A DNA stretch of 64,000 nt from Streptomyces luomodiensis. Its GTDB lineage: Bacteria; Actinomycetota; Actinomycetes; Streptomycetales; Streptomycetaceae. The stretch lies in NCBI RefSeq assembly GCF_031679605.1, contig NZ_CP117522.1, positions 3,348,001-3,412,000 of the forward strand. Direction: 5' to 3'. Below, piece after piece: positions 42,615 through 53,732 of this stretch. Position 1 is the first letter of the stretch. Every line of letters begins with the position of its first letter. The notes under the pieces were generated by a model. That model was not told the origin of the DNA and searched no databases. It saw only the letters and a list, made by a program, of their open reading frames with translations. The translations under genes were made by a program, and so were the position numbers.

Positions 42615-43724
42615 GTGACGACACCCCGGATAGTCCTGGCCATGGCTTCCGCCCTGCGGCGGGCGCGCGGCACCCTCGTACGCGGCTGGTCGCACCCCCG
42701 GCTGCGTCGGCCCAAAGGCATCGCCCAACGCGTCGTGACCGGTCTGGCGGGATGTCTGCTGATCGCCGTGCTGGCCGCCGGGATCTCGCTGCGGCTGCTG
42801 TACGCGGGCGACCCCGGGCCCGATACCCGCACCCGGGGCCGGGACGCGGTGTGGCTGGGCCACGCCTGGGTGGACGGCCGCAACGGCGAGGCCGAGCTCA
42901 CAGCGCTGGTGCGGCGGGTGCGCGACACCGGGATCCGCGATCTGTACGTCCACGCGGGCCCGTTGGAGCACGACGGCACCCTGCCCGAAGGGCGCTACCC
43001 GAAAGCGGGGTGGCTGCTGAAGGCGGTGCACCGGGACCTGCCCGGCGTCCGCGTCCAGGCGTGGCTCGGCGACGTCCTGGACACCGAGGGCCCGACCGGG
43101 CTCAGCCTGGCCGACCGCGACAACCGCACGCGGATCGTGGCCTCGGCGCGGCAGGTGCTGGACGCGGGGTTCGACGGCGTCCACTTCGACCTGGAGCCGC
43201 TGCACTCCGGGGACCGCGCCTACCTCGCCCTCCTCGACGCGCTGCACACCCTCACCCGGGCCCGCCACGCCCCGCTGTCGGTCGCGGCCCACCAGATCGA
43301 CCCGCTGCCCGCCCTGCACTCGGTCGCGGGCTTCCTCACCGGCCACCCGAAGTGGTGGTCGCAGTCGTACTTCGGGCAGGTGGCCCGGCGGGTCGACCAG
43401 ATCGCGGTCATGTCGTACGACACCTCGATGCCGCTGGAGCGCCTCTACGGCGGCTATGTGGCCCAGCAGACGCGCCTCGCGCTCGAGGCCACCCCGCCGA
43501 CCACGGATCTCCTGATGGGCCTCCCCGGCTACCACACCAACAACCTCGGCCGGCACGCCTGGGCCGAGACGGTCCCGGCGGCCGTCCGGGGTGCCCGCCT
43601 CGGCCTCGGCCGCGAGGACCGCCACCGTGAGCGCTTCGGGGTGGCGCTGTACGTGGACTTCGCGGCGACGGACGACGACTGGGCGGCGTACCGGGAGGGC
43701 TGGGGCGAACGCGCGGCGGGCTGA
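42615..43724 (+). CDS. membrane-anchored GH18-like glycosidase, copy 2
   Basis: A 369-residue paralogue of the protein at 9147: membrane helix at about 38-62, then an outside barrel with GVHFDLEPLHSGD and AVMSYDTSMPLERLYGGY. Long blocks are identical between the two. This copy keeps a short natural C-terminus (GWGERAAG). TACGCT (42603-42608) ends six bases before the GTG and no Shine-Dalgarno is seen, suggesting leaderless translation. Carbohydrate substrate inferred only. Confidence 0.67.
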   Translation: MTTPRIVLAMASALRRARGTLVRGWSHPRLRRPKGIAQRVVTGLAGCLLIAVLAAGISLRLLYAGDPGPDTRTRGRDAVWLGHAWVDGRNGEAELTALVRRVRDTGIRDLYVHAGPLEHDGTLPEGRYPKAGWLLKAVHRDLPGVRVQAWLGDVLDTEGPTGLSLADRDNRTRIVASARQVLDAGFDGVHFDLEPLHSGDRAYLALLDALHTLTRARHAPLSVAAHQIDPLPALHSVAGFLTGHPKWWSQSYFGQVARRVDQIAVMSYDTSMPLERLYGGYVAQQTRLALEATPPTTDLLMGLPGYHTNNLGRHAWAETVPAAVRGARLGLGREDRHRERFGVALYVDFAATDDDWAAYREGWGERAAG

Positions 43725-43795
43725 CCGGCCCGGCGCCCCTGGCCCCCGACCGGGCCGGGACCCTGACCGGGCCGGTCAGGGGCGCCGGCCGGTCA
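43722..43795. terminator. terminator spanning two convergent stop codons
   Basis: TGACCGGCC-CGGCGCCCCTG pairs with CAGGGGCGCCGGCCGGTCA (one bulged base, 19 bp). The stem includes the TGA of the GH18-like gene and that of the leftward pseudogene. Confidence 0.7.
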
Positions 43796-44509
43796 GGAGC
43801 GGGACGGGGTGACCAGGCCGGTCTCATAGGCGGCGATGACCAGTTGGGCGCGGTCCCGGGCGCCGAGCTTGCCCATGATGCGGCTCACGTGGGTCTTGGT
43901 GGTGAGCGGTGAGGGGCCGAGGGCCTGGGCGGCCTCGGCGTTGTTCAGGCCGCGGGCGACGAGGGCGAGCACCTGGCGTTCGCTCTCGGAGAGCACGGCC
44001 GGCGCGGCGGGGGCGGGGGCGCCGGGCGGCGGGGCGTCCGGCAGGCGCAGGGCTCGGGCGATGAGGCGGGCGGTGGGGCCGGGCGAGAGCAGGGACTCCC
44101 CCACCGCCACGGTCCGGGTCGTGCCGTCCCGGGACGGGACGCCGCGCGGTGCCGTGCCGCCCACCAGGTCATGGTGTTCCGCGACCTCGGCGACCTGCCC
44201 GCCGGCCGCCTTACGGTCGGCGTCGGTCAGCCCGCCGTCGCGGTGGTGGACGAGGACGAGGTCGATGGTGTCGCCACCGGGCAGCCGCTCCTGGAGCCGG
44301 GCCACCTGGGTGGAGTCGGCGCCCGCCGGGAGGTAGTCGACGGCCGTGTCCCGTTTGGCGCCGTCGAGCTCGCCCGCGAAGGGGACGGCGACGAGGAGCA
44401 GCAGCGCCCAGCCCGCGAGGACCGCCCAGGGCAGCGAGCGGCGCCGCTCCGGCCGGTCGCGGCGGGCGGTGACGCGCCCGGTCGATGGGGATCGCTCGGA
44501 TTCCGTGAC
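43793..44509 (-). pseudogene. MMPL transporter N-terminus fused to LuxR-type HTH by deletion
   Basis: One open frame joins two unrelated halves. The first ~130 codons read like an MMPL transporter start: TESERSPSTGRVTARR, membrane helix LPWAVLAGWALLLLVAVP, then DYLPAGADSTQVARLQERLP. After SRDGTT it switches to the end of a NarL-type response regulator: VAVGESLLSPGPTARLIARA, linker, HTH LSESERQVLALVARGLNNAE. No ATG/GTG/TTG exists at the expected start (GTC at 44509); the first in-frame start is GTG 44305. An internal deletion that removed most of both genes explains this. Confidence 0.7.
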
Positions 44510-44649
44510 GATGTCGTCTGCATGCCCCCAGGCTTCCGGCGCCGGAGGGTCGATACGTCGCGCCGACGGCGGAGATGGCGACTACTGCGCCGGGGGCGGG
44601 AGGGGCGCGATCACTCCCCGGGGAGTACGGACGCGGGCCGGCCGCCGGA

Positions 44650-45324
44650 TCAGAAGGCCGCCCTGGTGGCGGCGAGCAGCCGGGCCGTGTCGTCGGGGCA
44701 GATCATCAGGGCCCGGCCGACGGTCTCCAGGACCGCGCGCTCGGCCGGGCGGTACGCGCCGTCGGCCACGGCGATCCGGGCGCCCTGGAGCAGGATGGCC
44801 TCCCGGCCGGCCGGAGCCAGATGCGGGGCCAGCGGCTCCAGGGACTCGTGCAGCTCGATGGCGAGCGCCGTACCGCACGGGTCCAGACCGTCGCGCTCAC
44901 CGCTGCCCGCGCCCGGCAGCCGCCCGGTGTCGGCGGCGAGCGCCTCGATGAGCGCGAGCAGCTGCTCCTCGCCGCAGTCGGCGAACCCGGCGGCGCGCAC
45001 CGCGCCGACCGCGACCTGCCGGACCGCCGCCGATTCGGTGCCGCCCGCGGCGAGGACCGCGAGGGCCACGGTGTGCACCGCGTCGCGGAGCATCGCGGAG
45101 AAGCGGGTGGTGGTCGGGTGGTCGAGCACGTCCGTGCCGTGGCGGCTGCCGCAGGCCGCGCATTCGACGATGGGCGCGGCCGGGCCGCGCGGCAGCAGCG
45201 GCAGGCCGAGCACCACGATGCGGCGGCGGCCGGTGCGGCGGCGGTAGTTCCGGTCGCCTCCGCACTCGGGGCAGAAGAATTCGCCATCGCCGACGGTCCG
45301 CCACAGAGTGCGTACGCCTACCAC
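44650..45324 (-). CDS. TerB-like protein with N-terminal zinc ribbon
   Basis: A 224-residue cytoplasmic protein. Two C-x-x-C pairs (FFCPECGG; VECAACGS) form a zinc ribbon in the first 55 residues. The rest is an all-helical TerB-type domain with acidic stretches (VLETVGRALMICPDDTARLL). Tellurite-linked TerB domains bind metal at the membrane; a direct role is not shown here. GTG 45324 is the likely start. Confidence 0.75.
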   Translation of the reverse strand: MVGVRTLWRTVGDGEFFCPECGGDRNYRRRTGRRRIVVLGLPLLPRGPAAPIVECAACGSRHGTDVLDHPTTTRFSAMLRDAVHTVALAVLAAGGTESAAVRQVAVGAVRAAGFADCGEEQLLALIEALAADTGRLPGAGSGERDGLDPCGTALAIELHESLEPLAPHLAPAGREAILLQGARIAVADGAYRPAERAVLETVGRALMICPDDTARLLAATRAAF

Positions 45325-45565
45325 ACACAGGTCCCGGTCACGGCGGGCTCGCCGGTGCACCACGTCACACCTCCATAACGCTTCGGCCACGTTGCCGCGT
45401 TGACGTGATGCTAGCCACATCCATGATGTGGCGTCAGTACCCCGAACGGAGACAACAGGCCAAACCCGAGGCCCCGCCCACCTCATGCGGTGAACGGGGC
45501 CCATGTGGGTGACGGGTCAACGGGGTGACGGACCCGTCCGGTGAGAGACCGGCCGCGCGGCCGAA

Positions 45566-47617
<2,052 letters not shown>

Positions 47618-47671
47618 GATGGAAGGCAGCCTAACCGAGACGGACGGGACACGGCGGGCCCGTATCACTAT

Positions 47672-47692
47672 GCGGACCGATACATGGTCCGC
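47672..47692. promoter_or_regulatory. inverted repeat upstream of the leuA leader
   Basis: GCGGACC-GATACAT-GGTCCGC, a perfect 7-7-7 palindrome about 55 bp before the leader start and 85 bp before the divergent M4 protease gene. Possible operator for either. Confidence 0.45.
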
Positions 47693-47777
47693 GGGAGAAT
47701 ACACATCTACCACTCGATTTCAGCAATCATGGCCGCAAGGCGTGACACGGGCACCACGCGGTGCGACATTGCCAGCC

Positions 47778-48914
47778 ATGGACGCCATGGACGCCAACGC
47801 CAACGCCCGCGGTCACCGCCGGACCGCTGCCCCCGGTGACCGCCGCACCGCCGCCTTCTGCACGATCGTGCCGCCGCATGTCCTCGACAAGCTGGCCCAC
47901 GCCGACGACCCCGCACTGGCCGAGCCCGCCCGCCGCACCCTGGAGCGGGACGCCCTGGAGCGCACCCGCCGCCGGATCACCACCGTCCGCGGGGTCGTCG
48001 CCGCCGCCCCACCGGCCGAGCCCTCCGACCAGCCCCGGCGCACCATCTACGACGCCCAGCACACGACCTCGCTGCCGGGGCGGAAGGTGCGCGGCGAGGG
48101 CGACCAGGCGGGCGCGGACGCCTCGGTCAACCGCGCCTACGACGGGCTCGGCGCGACCTTCGAGCTCTTCCTGAAGGCGTACGGCCGGCACTCGATCGAC
48201 GGCTCCGGGCTGCCGCTGAACGCGAGCGTCCACTACAGCGACGACTACAACAACGCCTTCTGGGACGGCGAGCAGATGGTCTTCGGCGACGGGGACGGCG
48301 AGGTCTTCCTGGACTTCACCATCCCGATCGACGTCATGGCCCACGAGCTCACCCACGGCGTCACGCAGTACACCGCCAACCTCGAGTACTTCGGCCAGTC
48401 CGGGGCGCTCAACGAGTCGATGTCCGATGTGTTCGGCTCACTCGTCAAGCAGCACGCCCTCGGCCACAGCGCCGAGCAGGCCGACTGGCTGATCGGCGCG
48501 GGGCTGCTGGCGGAGCGGGTCACCGGAGTGGCCCTGCGCTCGCTGAAGGCCCCGGGCACGGCGTACGACGACGACGTGCTGGGCAAGGACCCGCAGCCGG
48601 GCACGATGGACGACTACGTCCGCACCTCACGCGACAACGGCGGCGTCCACATCAACTCCGGCATCCCCAACCACGCCTTCTACCTGGCCGCCACCGCCCT
48701 GGGCGGCAACGCCTGGGAGCGCGCCGGGCAGATCTGGTACGACGTGCTGACCGGCGGCGAGCTGGCCTTCGACGCGCAGTTCGCCGACTTCGCCCAGCTC
48801 ACGGTGGCCGCGGCACAGGCCCGCTACGGCGAGGGCGAGGAGCAGGCGGCGGTGCGGGAGGCATGGGCGGAAGTGGGCATCACCGATCTGCGGAGCCGCG
48901 TGGGCGCGCGCTAG
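47778..48914 (+). CDS. protealysin-type M4 metallopeptidase
   Basis: A 378-residue thermolysin-family protease with no signal peptide. The short propeptide has the protealysin motif CTIVPPHVLDKLA (28-40). Zinc ligands are His189, His193 (HELTH) and Glu213 (GALNESMSD); a later NGGVHINSGIPNHAF supplies the catalytic His. Such enzymes can act inside cells or leave by unusual routes. ATG 47778 lacks a good Shine-Dalgarno. Followed by its likely proteinaceous inhibitor. Confidence 0.9.
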   Translation: MDAMDANANARGHRRTAAPGDRRTAAFCTIVPPHVLDKLAHADDPALAEPARRTLERDALERTRRRITTVRGVVAAAPPAEPSDQPRRTIYDAQHTTSLPGRKVRGEGDQAGADASVNRAYDGLGATFELFLKAYGRHSIDGSGLPLNASVHYSDDYNNAFWDGEQMVFGDGDGEVFLDFTIPIDVMAHELTHGVTQYTANLEYFGQSGALNESMSDVFGSLVKQHALGHSAEQADWLIGAGLLAERVTGVALRSLKAPGTAYDDDVLGKDPQPGTMDDYVRTSRDNGGVHINSGIPNHAFYLAATALGGNAWERAGQIWYDVLTGGELAFDAQFADFAQLTVAAAQARYGEGEEQAAVREAWAEVGITDLRSRVGAR

Positions 48915-48941
48915 GGCACGCCATCGGGTAGTGATGGAGCC

Positions 48942-49208
48942 ATGCGCATCTCCGTCATCCGCACCGGCGGATTCGCCGGCATCGAGCGCCGGGCCGAGCT
49001 GGACACCACCGGCCGGCCCGACGCCACCCATCTGGACGCCCTGGCCCACCAGGCCGTCGAGGCCGGCCACACCACGGCCACCCGCGGCGTCCCCGACGGC
49101 TTCCAGTACGAGATCACCATCGACGGCCGCACCGTCCACGCCGCGGACCCCCACTTGAGCGACGCCCAGCGGGAGCTGATCCGAACGGTGCTGAAGGAGG
49201 GGGCGTAA
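48942..49208 (+). CDS. emfourin-like inhibitor of the M4 protease
   Basis: An 88-residue protein beginning MRISVIRTGGFAGIERRAEL, the pattern of emfourin, the inhibitor encoded next to protealysin in Serratia. It lies 27 bp after the protease gene on the same strand. Tight inhibition of the neighbouring enzyme inside the cell is the expected role; based on family resemblance and position. Confidence 0.8.
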   Translation: MRISVIRTGGFAGIERRAELDTTGRPDATHLDALAHQAVEAGHTTATRGVPDGFQYEITIDGRTVHAADPHLSDAQRELIRTVLKEGA

Positions 49209-49234
49209 GGACCACCCGGCCCGCCTCAGAACGC

Positions 49235-49253
49235 GCCGGCCTCCGGCCGGCGG
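49235..49253. terminator. hairpin between emfourin-like gene and era
   Basis: CGCCGGCC / GGCCGGCG, 8-bp perfect stem with TCC loop between convergent genes. Confidence 0.6.
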
Positions 49254-49265
49254 TCAGGGCCGGCC

Positions 49266-50222
49266 TCAGAACCCCAGCTTCCGCAACTGCTTCGGATCAC
49301 GCTGCCAATCCTTCGCCACCTTCACATGAAGATCCAGAAAAACCGGCGTCCCCAGCAGCGCCTCAATGTGTTTGCGGGACTTGGTGCCGACCTCTTTCAG
49401 GCGGCGCCCCTTCGGCCCGATGATGATGCCCTTCTGGCTGGGCCGCTCGATGTACAGGTTGGCGTGGACGTCGAGGAGCGGCCGGTCCGCGGGGCGGCCC
49501 TCGCGGGGCAGCATCTCCTCCACGACCACCGCGATGGAGTGCGGCAGCTCGTCCCGTACGCCCTCCAGCGCGGCCTCCCGGATCAGCTCGGCCACCATGA
49601 CCTGCTCGGGCTCATCGGTGAGGTCGCCTTCGGCGTAGAGCGTCGGTCCCTCGGGCAGCAGCGGGACCAGGAGATCCGCCAGCAGATCCACTTGCCGATC
49701 CCCGACGGCCGAGACCGGCACGATCTCGGCCCACTCGATGCCCAGCTCCTTGCCGAGCCGGTCGATGGCGAGCAGTTGCTGGGCCAGCTGCTCGGACTCG
49801 ACCAGATCGGTCTTGGTGACGATCGCGACCTTGGGGGTCTTCTTGATCCCCGCGAGTTCGGTGGCGATGTAGCGGTCGCCGGGGCCCAGCTTCTGGTCGG
49901 CGGGCAGGCAGAAGCCGATGACGTCGACCTCGGCCCAGGTGGTGCGCACCACGTCGTTGAGCCGCTCGCCGAGCAGGGTGCGCGGCTTGTGCAGACCGGG
50001 GGTGTCGACGAGCACCAGCTGGGCGTCGGGGCGGTGCACGATGCCGCGGACGGTGTGGCGGGTGGTCTGCGGGCGGTTGGAGGTGATCGCGACCTTCGTC
50101 CCCACCAGCGCGTTGGTCAGGGTCGACTTGCCCGCGTTGGGGCGGCCGACGAAGCAGGCGAAGCCCGAGCGGTGCGGGGTCTCCCGCTGCTCGGTCGGGG
50201 ACGGGGAGGTACGGGCAGTCAT
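49266..50222 (-). CDS. era: GTPase Era
   Basis: Ribosome-assembly GTPase that binds 16S rRNA. The 318-residue protein has G1 GRPNAGKST, G2 with TTRHT, G3 DTPGLHK, G4 TKTD, and a C-terminal KH domain (YIERPSQKGIIIGPKGRRLK). ATG 50222 is preferred over an ATG three codons upstream because of Shine-Dalgarno spacing. Confidence 0.96.
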   Translation of the reverse strand: MTARTSPSPTEQRETPHRSGFACFVGRPNAGKSTLTNALVGTKVAITSNRPQTTRHTVRGIVHRPDAQLVLVDTPGLHKPRTLLGERLNDVVRTTWAEVDVIGFCLPADQKLGPGDRYIATELAGIKKTPKVAIVTKTDLVESEQLAQQLLAIDRLGKELGIEWAEIVPVSAVGDRQVDLLADLLVPLLPEGPTLYAEGDLTDEPEQVMVAELIREAALEGVRDELPHSIAVVVEEMLPREGRPADRPLLDVHANLYIERPSQKGIIIGPKGRRLKEVGTKSRKHIEALLGTPVFLDLHVKVAKDWQRDPKQLRKLGF

Positions 50223-50329
50223 GGTCCCCATTCTCCCCGATGCCCCGACCGGCTCCGACCAGCCGCCCCTGCCTCGTGCGACCGCCGACGGCGTTGGGGG
50301 GCGGCCGGGTGGCGGTGGTTGGCGACGGG

Positions 50330-50680
50330 TCAGGCCGGCAGTGTGGCCCGCGGGGTGCCGTCGGGGCCCGCCAGCAGCACCGGGGTCCCGGTCCCGCCGA
50401 GGTCCCGTACGGCCGCGCGGTCCTCCTCGGACACGCTCTCGCTCTCGCTCACCACGGCCGCGGCCTCCAGGGAGGTGGCGCCGCTCGCCACGGCCATGGC
50501 GACGGCGGTCCGCAGCGCGCTCAGCTTCAGCGAGTCGAGGGCTACGGTGCCGGCGACATACGTACGCCCCGTCTCATCGCGGACGGCGGCGCCCTCCGCC
50601 ACGGAGTTGCGGGCCCGCGCGGAGCGGGCCAGCGTGATGATCTTGCGGTCTTCGGGGTCCAGCTGCGCTGCTTCGCTCAT
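50330..50680 (-). CDS. cytidine-deaminase-fold protein lacking the zinc motif
   Basis: A 116-residue protein aligned by eye to cytidine deaminases (DRKIITLARSARARNSVAEG; GAAVRDETGRTYVAGTVALD), but the C-A-E and P-C-x-x-C motifs are missing. It contains no cysteine, so it cannot be an active deaminase of this type. Conserved next to era in Streptomyces, suggesting a structural or regulatory role. 107 bp upstream of era in the same direction. Confidence 0.75.
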   Translation of the reverse strand: MSEAAQLDPEDRKIITLARSARARNSVAEGAAVRDETGRTYVAGTVALDSLKLSALRTAVAMAVASGATSLEAAAVVSESESVSEEDRAAVRDLGGTGTPVLLAGPDGTPRATLPA

Positions 50681-50750
50681 GCGGATGAGCATATGCGGGG
50701 CGCGCCGGACCGCCGTGCGGCGGTCCGGCGCGGGCGTGCGGGTTCGGGCC

Positions 50751-53732
50751 TTACGGGAGCGGCGGTACGGGCTGGAAGGTCAGCGAGGCCGACCCCGACG
50801 ACGGGCTCAGGCCCGGGGCACCGGCGAAGGAGGCGGTGTACGTCGAGGCGGTGAGGACGGTCGGGGACACGGTGACGTTGCTGAGCGTCGCCGTGCCACT
50901 GGCGTTGGTGACCGCGCTGCCCAGCGGGATCGGGCCCAGTACGGAGTTGGCGACGAAGGTGAGGGTCTGACCTGGGATCGGGTTGTTCGACGCGTCCCTC
51001 AGCGTCGCGCTCATGGTCGGGATGACCAGCGTGCCGTTGAACCGCAGCCGGATGGTGGCCGGGTTGGCGGTCACGGTGGTCCCGGTCGGCGCCGCGACCA
51101 CGTTCTGGGTGAGCGTCGGCGAGGTCGAGCCGTTGAAGCAGCCGTCGCCGCCGTAAGCGGCGATGACCGTGTGCGGTCCGGCGGTGAGGATGTTGGTGCT
51201 GACGCTGGCCTGTCCCAAGGCGTTGAGCGTGCCGGTGAGGGTGGGGCCACCGCTGATCACGAACGTGACGGTTCCGGTCGGGGTGCCCGTCGCCGGCGGC
51301 ACCGCGGTCACGGTGGCGGTGAAGGTCACGGTCTGGCCGGGGGTGGACGGGTTCGGCGAGGAGGTGAGCGTGGTCATGGTGTTGGCCTGGCCGACGGTGA
51401 CCGATCCGGAGGCCGACGAGCCCCCGACACCGGTGTTGCCCGCGTAGGTGGCCGTCACCGCGTGCGTCCCCACCGGAATGGCACTGGTCGTCACACACGC
51501 CTGACCACTCGCGTTCAACGTCCCGGTCAACGTCGGACCACCCGCGATCGCGAACGTCACCGTCCCGGTCGGCGCACAGGTGCCGGGCGACGTCGTGGCC
51601 ACCTGAGCGCACAACGTCACCGGCTGGCCACACACCGGAGCGGCGGGCGTGATGGTCAGCGTGGTCGTGGACGCGGCCTGGCCGACGGTGATGGTGCCGG
51701 AGGCCGACGAGCCCGCGACACCGGTGTTGCCCGCGTAGGTGGCCGTCACCGCGTGCGTCCCCACCGGAATGGCACTGGTCGTCACACACGCCTGACCACT
51801 CGCGTTCAACGTCCCGGTCAACGTCGGACCACCCGCGATCGCGAACGTCACCGTCCCGGTCGGAGCACAGGTACTGGGCGACGCGACCGTCACCTGAGCG
51901 CACAAGGTCACCGGTTGGCCGCACACCGGAGAGCTGGGCAAGAAGCTCAGCGTGGTGGTGGAGGTGCCCTGGCCCACCGTGACGGAACCGGATGCGTTCG
52001 AGCCCGCGACACCGGTGTTGCCCGCGTAGGTGGCCGTCACCGCGTGCGTCCCCACCGGAATGGCACTGGTCGTCACACACGCCTGACCACTGGCGTTCAA
52101 CGTCCCGGTCAACGTCGGACCACCCGCGATCGCGAACGTCACCGTCCCGGTCGGAGCACAGGTCCCCGGCGCCACCGTGGTCACCTGCGCGCACAGGGTG
52201 ACCGCCTGTCCGCACACCGGAGCGGCGGGCGTGATGGTCAGCGTGGTCAGGGAGGACGCCTGATTCACCGTGATCGGCGTGGTCACCGTCGAGCCGGTGA
52301 CATCCCCGTCGCCCGCGTAGGTGACGGTCACGATGTGCGTGCCGACCGGGATGGCGCTGGTGGTCACGCACGCCTGACCACTGGCGTTCAACGTCCCGGT
52401 CAACGTCGGACCACCCGCGATCGCGAACGTCACGTTCCCGGTGGGCGTGCAGGTGCTGGGCGGCGCGACGGTCACGTTCGCGCAGATGGTCACCGGCTCG
52501 CCGCAGACGGAGGGGCTGGGCGAGACGCTCACCGAGGTGGCCGACGTGCCCTGGCCCACGGTGATCGGCGCCGAACCGCTGGAGCCCGCGACGTCCGTGC
52601 TGCCCCCGTACGTGGCCGTCACGGTGTACGACCCCGCCGTCAGCGCGTTGGTGGTCACACATGCCTGGCCCGTCGCGTCGAGCGTGCCGGTCAGGGTCGG
52701 GCCACCGGTGATCGTGAAGGTCACCGTGCCCGTGGGCGTACAGGTGCTCGGCGGCACCACCGTGACCTGTGCGCAGATGGTGACGGCCTCGCCGCACACC
52801 GGGGCGGCGGGCGACACCGTGACCGATGTGGTCGACGCCCCCTGGCCGACCGTGACCGTTCCGGCGCCGGAGGAGCCCGCGACGTCCCCATTGCCGCCGT
52901 AGGTGGCCGTCACGGCATGCGTCCCCACCGGGATGGCGTTGGTCGTCACGCATGCCTGGCCGGTCGCGTCGAGTGTGCCCGTGAGCGTCGGCCCGCCCGC
53001 CACCGAGAAGGTCACCGTGCCCGTCGGGGTACAGGTGCCGGGCGCCACGACCGCCACCTGCGCGCACAGGGTCACCGGCTCACCGCAGACCGGCGAGGCG
53101 GGGGACACCGTGAGCGTCGTGGTCGAGGACGCCGGGTTGACGGTGAGCGGGGTCAGGGGCGAGTTGGACGCGGCGAAGTTGGTGTCGCCGTTGTAGAACG
53201 CGGCGACCTGGTGGGTGCCCACGCTCAGGGCCGGCACGGTGACGGAGGCGTTCCCGGAGCCGTCGAGGGTTCCGTTCACCGTGGGCCCGTCGGCGCTGAT
53301 GATGAAGGTGACCGTACCGGTGGGGGTACCACTGCCCGGGGGCACCGCCGCCACATGGGCGGTCAGCGTCACGGTCTCCCCGCAGACGGGCGCGGGCGGG
53401 ACGAAGGTGACGGTGGTGCTGGTCGCGGCCAGGTTGACCAGCTGGATGGTCGTGCCGGACGAATTGTCGGTCGGGTCGGTGGAGTTGGCGAAGTTCGCCG
53501 TGACCAGATGGGAGCCGACGGCGAGGGACGAGTCGGTCACGCTGGCCGTGCCGGAGTCGGGCCCGGTGGGGGTGAGCGTCACGGGGCCGATGGTCGGGCC
53601 ACCGGCGAGGATGAAGGTCACGTCTCCGAACGGAGGGGATCCGGCGGTGATGCCGGTGACGGTGGCGGTGTAAGTGACGGACTGACCGAAGACCGAGGGG
53701 TTTGGTGTGGAGGTCACCGTGGTGGTGGACAT
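50751..53732 (-). CDS. tandem Ig-like repeat protein
   Basis: A 993-residue protein of nine ~97-residue Ig-like (Big_3/5-type) domains, each built like TTLTITPAAPVCGQ ... PTGTVTFAIAGGPTLTGTL ... GTHAVTATYAGN, plus a divergent tenth domain (ATLRDASNNPIPGQTLTFVA). Domains 3-8 each have four cysteines at fixed positions, suggesting repeated disulfides and an extracellular location. Yet no signal peptide, membrane anchor or sortase motif is present from ATG 53732. Adhesion or spacer function inferred. Confidence 0.75.
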   Translation of the reverse strand: MSTTTVTSTPNPSVFGQSVTYTATVTGITAGSPPFGDVTFILAGGPTIGPVTLTPTGPDSGTASVTDSSLAVGSHLVTANFANSTDPTDNSSGTTIQLVNLAATSTTVTFVPPAPVCGETVTLTAHVAAVPPGSGTPTGTVTFIISADGPTVNGTLDGSGNASVTVPALSVGTHQVAAFYNGDTNFAASNSPLTPLTVNPASSTTTLTVSPASPVCGEPVTLCAQVAVVAPGTCTPTGTVTFSVAGGPTLTGTLDATGQACVTTNAIPVGTHAVTATYGGNGDVAGSSGAGTVTVGQGASTTSVTVSPAAPVCGEAVTICAQVTVVPPSTCTPTGTVTFTITGGPTLTGTLDATGQACVTTNALTAGSYTVTATYGGSTDVAGSSGSAPITVGQGTSATSVSVSPSPSVCGEPVTICANVTVAPPSTCTPTGNVTFAIAGGPTLTGTLNASGQACVTTSAIPVGTHIVTVTYAGDGDVTGSTVTTPITVNQASSLTTLTITPAAPVCGQAVTLCAQVTTVAPGTCAPTGTVTFAIAGGPTLTGTLNASGQACVTTSAIPVGTHAVTATYAGNTGVAGSNASGSVTVGQGTSTTTLSFLPSSPVCGQPVTLCAQVTVASPSTCAPTGTVTFAIAGGPTLTGTLNASGQACVTTSAIPVGTHAVTATYAGNTGVAGSSASGTITVGQAASTTTLTITPAAPVCGQPVTLCAQVATTSPGTCAPTGTVTFAIAGGPTLTGTLNASGQACVTTSAIPVGTHAVTATYAGNTGVGGSSASGSVTVGQANTMTTLTSSPNPSTPGQTVTFTATVTAVPPATGTPTGTVTFVISGGPTLTGTLNALGQASVSTNILTAGPHTVIAAYGGDGCFNGSTSPTLTQNVVAAPTGTTVTANPATIRLRFNGTLVIPTMSATLRDASNNPIPGQTLTFVANSVLGPIPLGSAVTNASGTATLSNVTVSPTVLTASTYTASFAGAPGLSPSSGSASLTFQPVPPLP
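51420..52440. repeat. near-identical 291-bp repeats in the Ig-like gene
   Basis: Successive domains share stretches over 150 bp that are almost identical at DNA level, three copies starting near 51430, 51720 and 52010, and a fourth partly matching near 52320. This points to recent unequal crossover or gene conversion. Assembly from short reads could collapse the array. Confidence 0.85.

Noticed and set aside
51420..52440. Regular repeats considered as a CRISPR array
   Set aside because: The units are 291 bp, lie in frame within a protein gene and have no short unique spacers.
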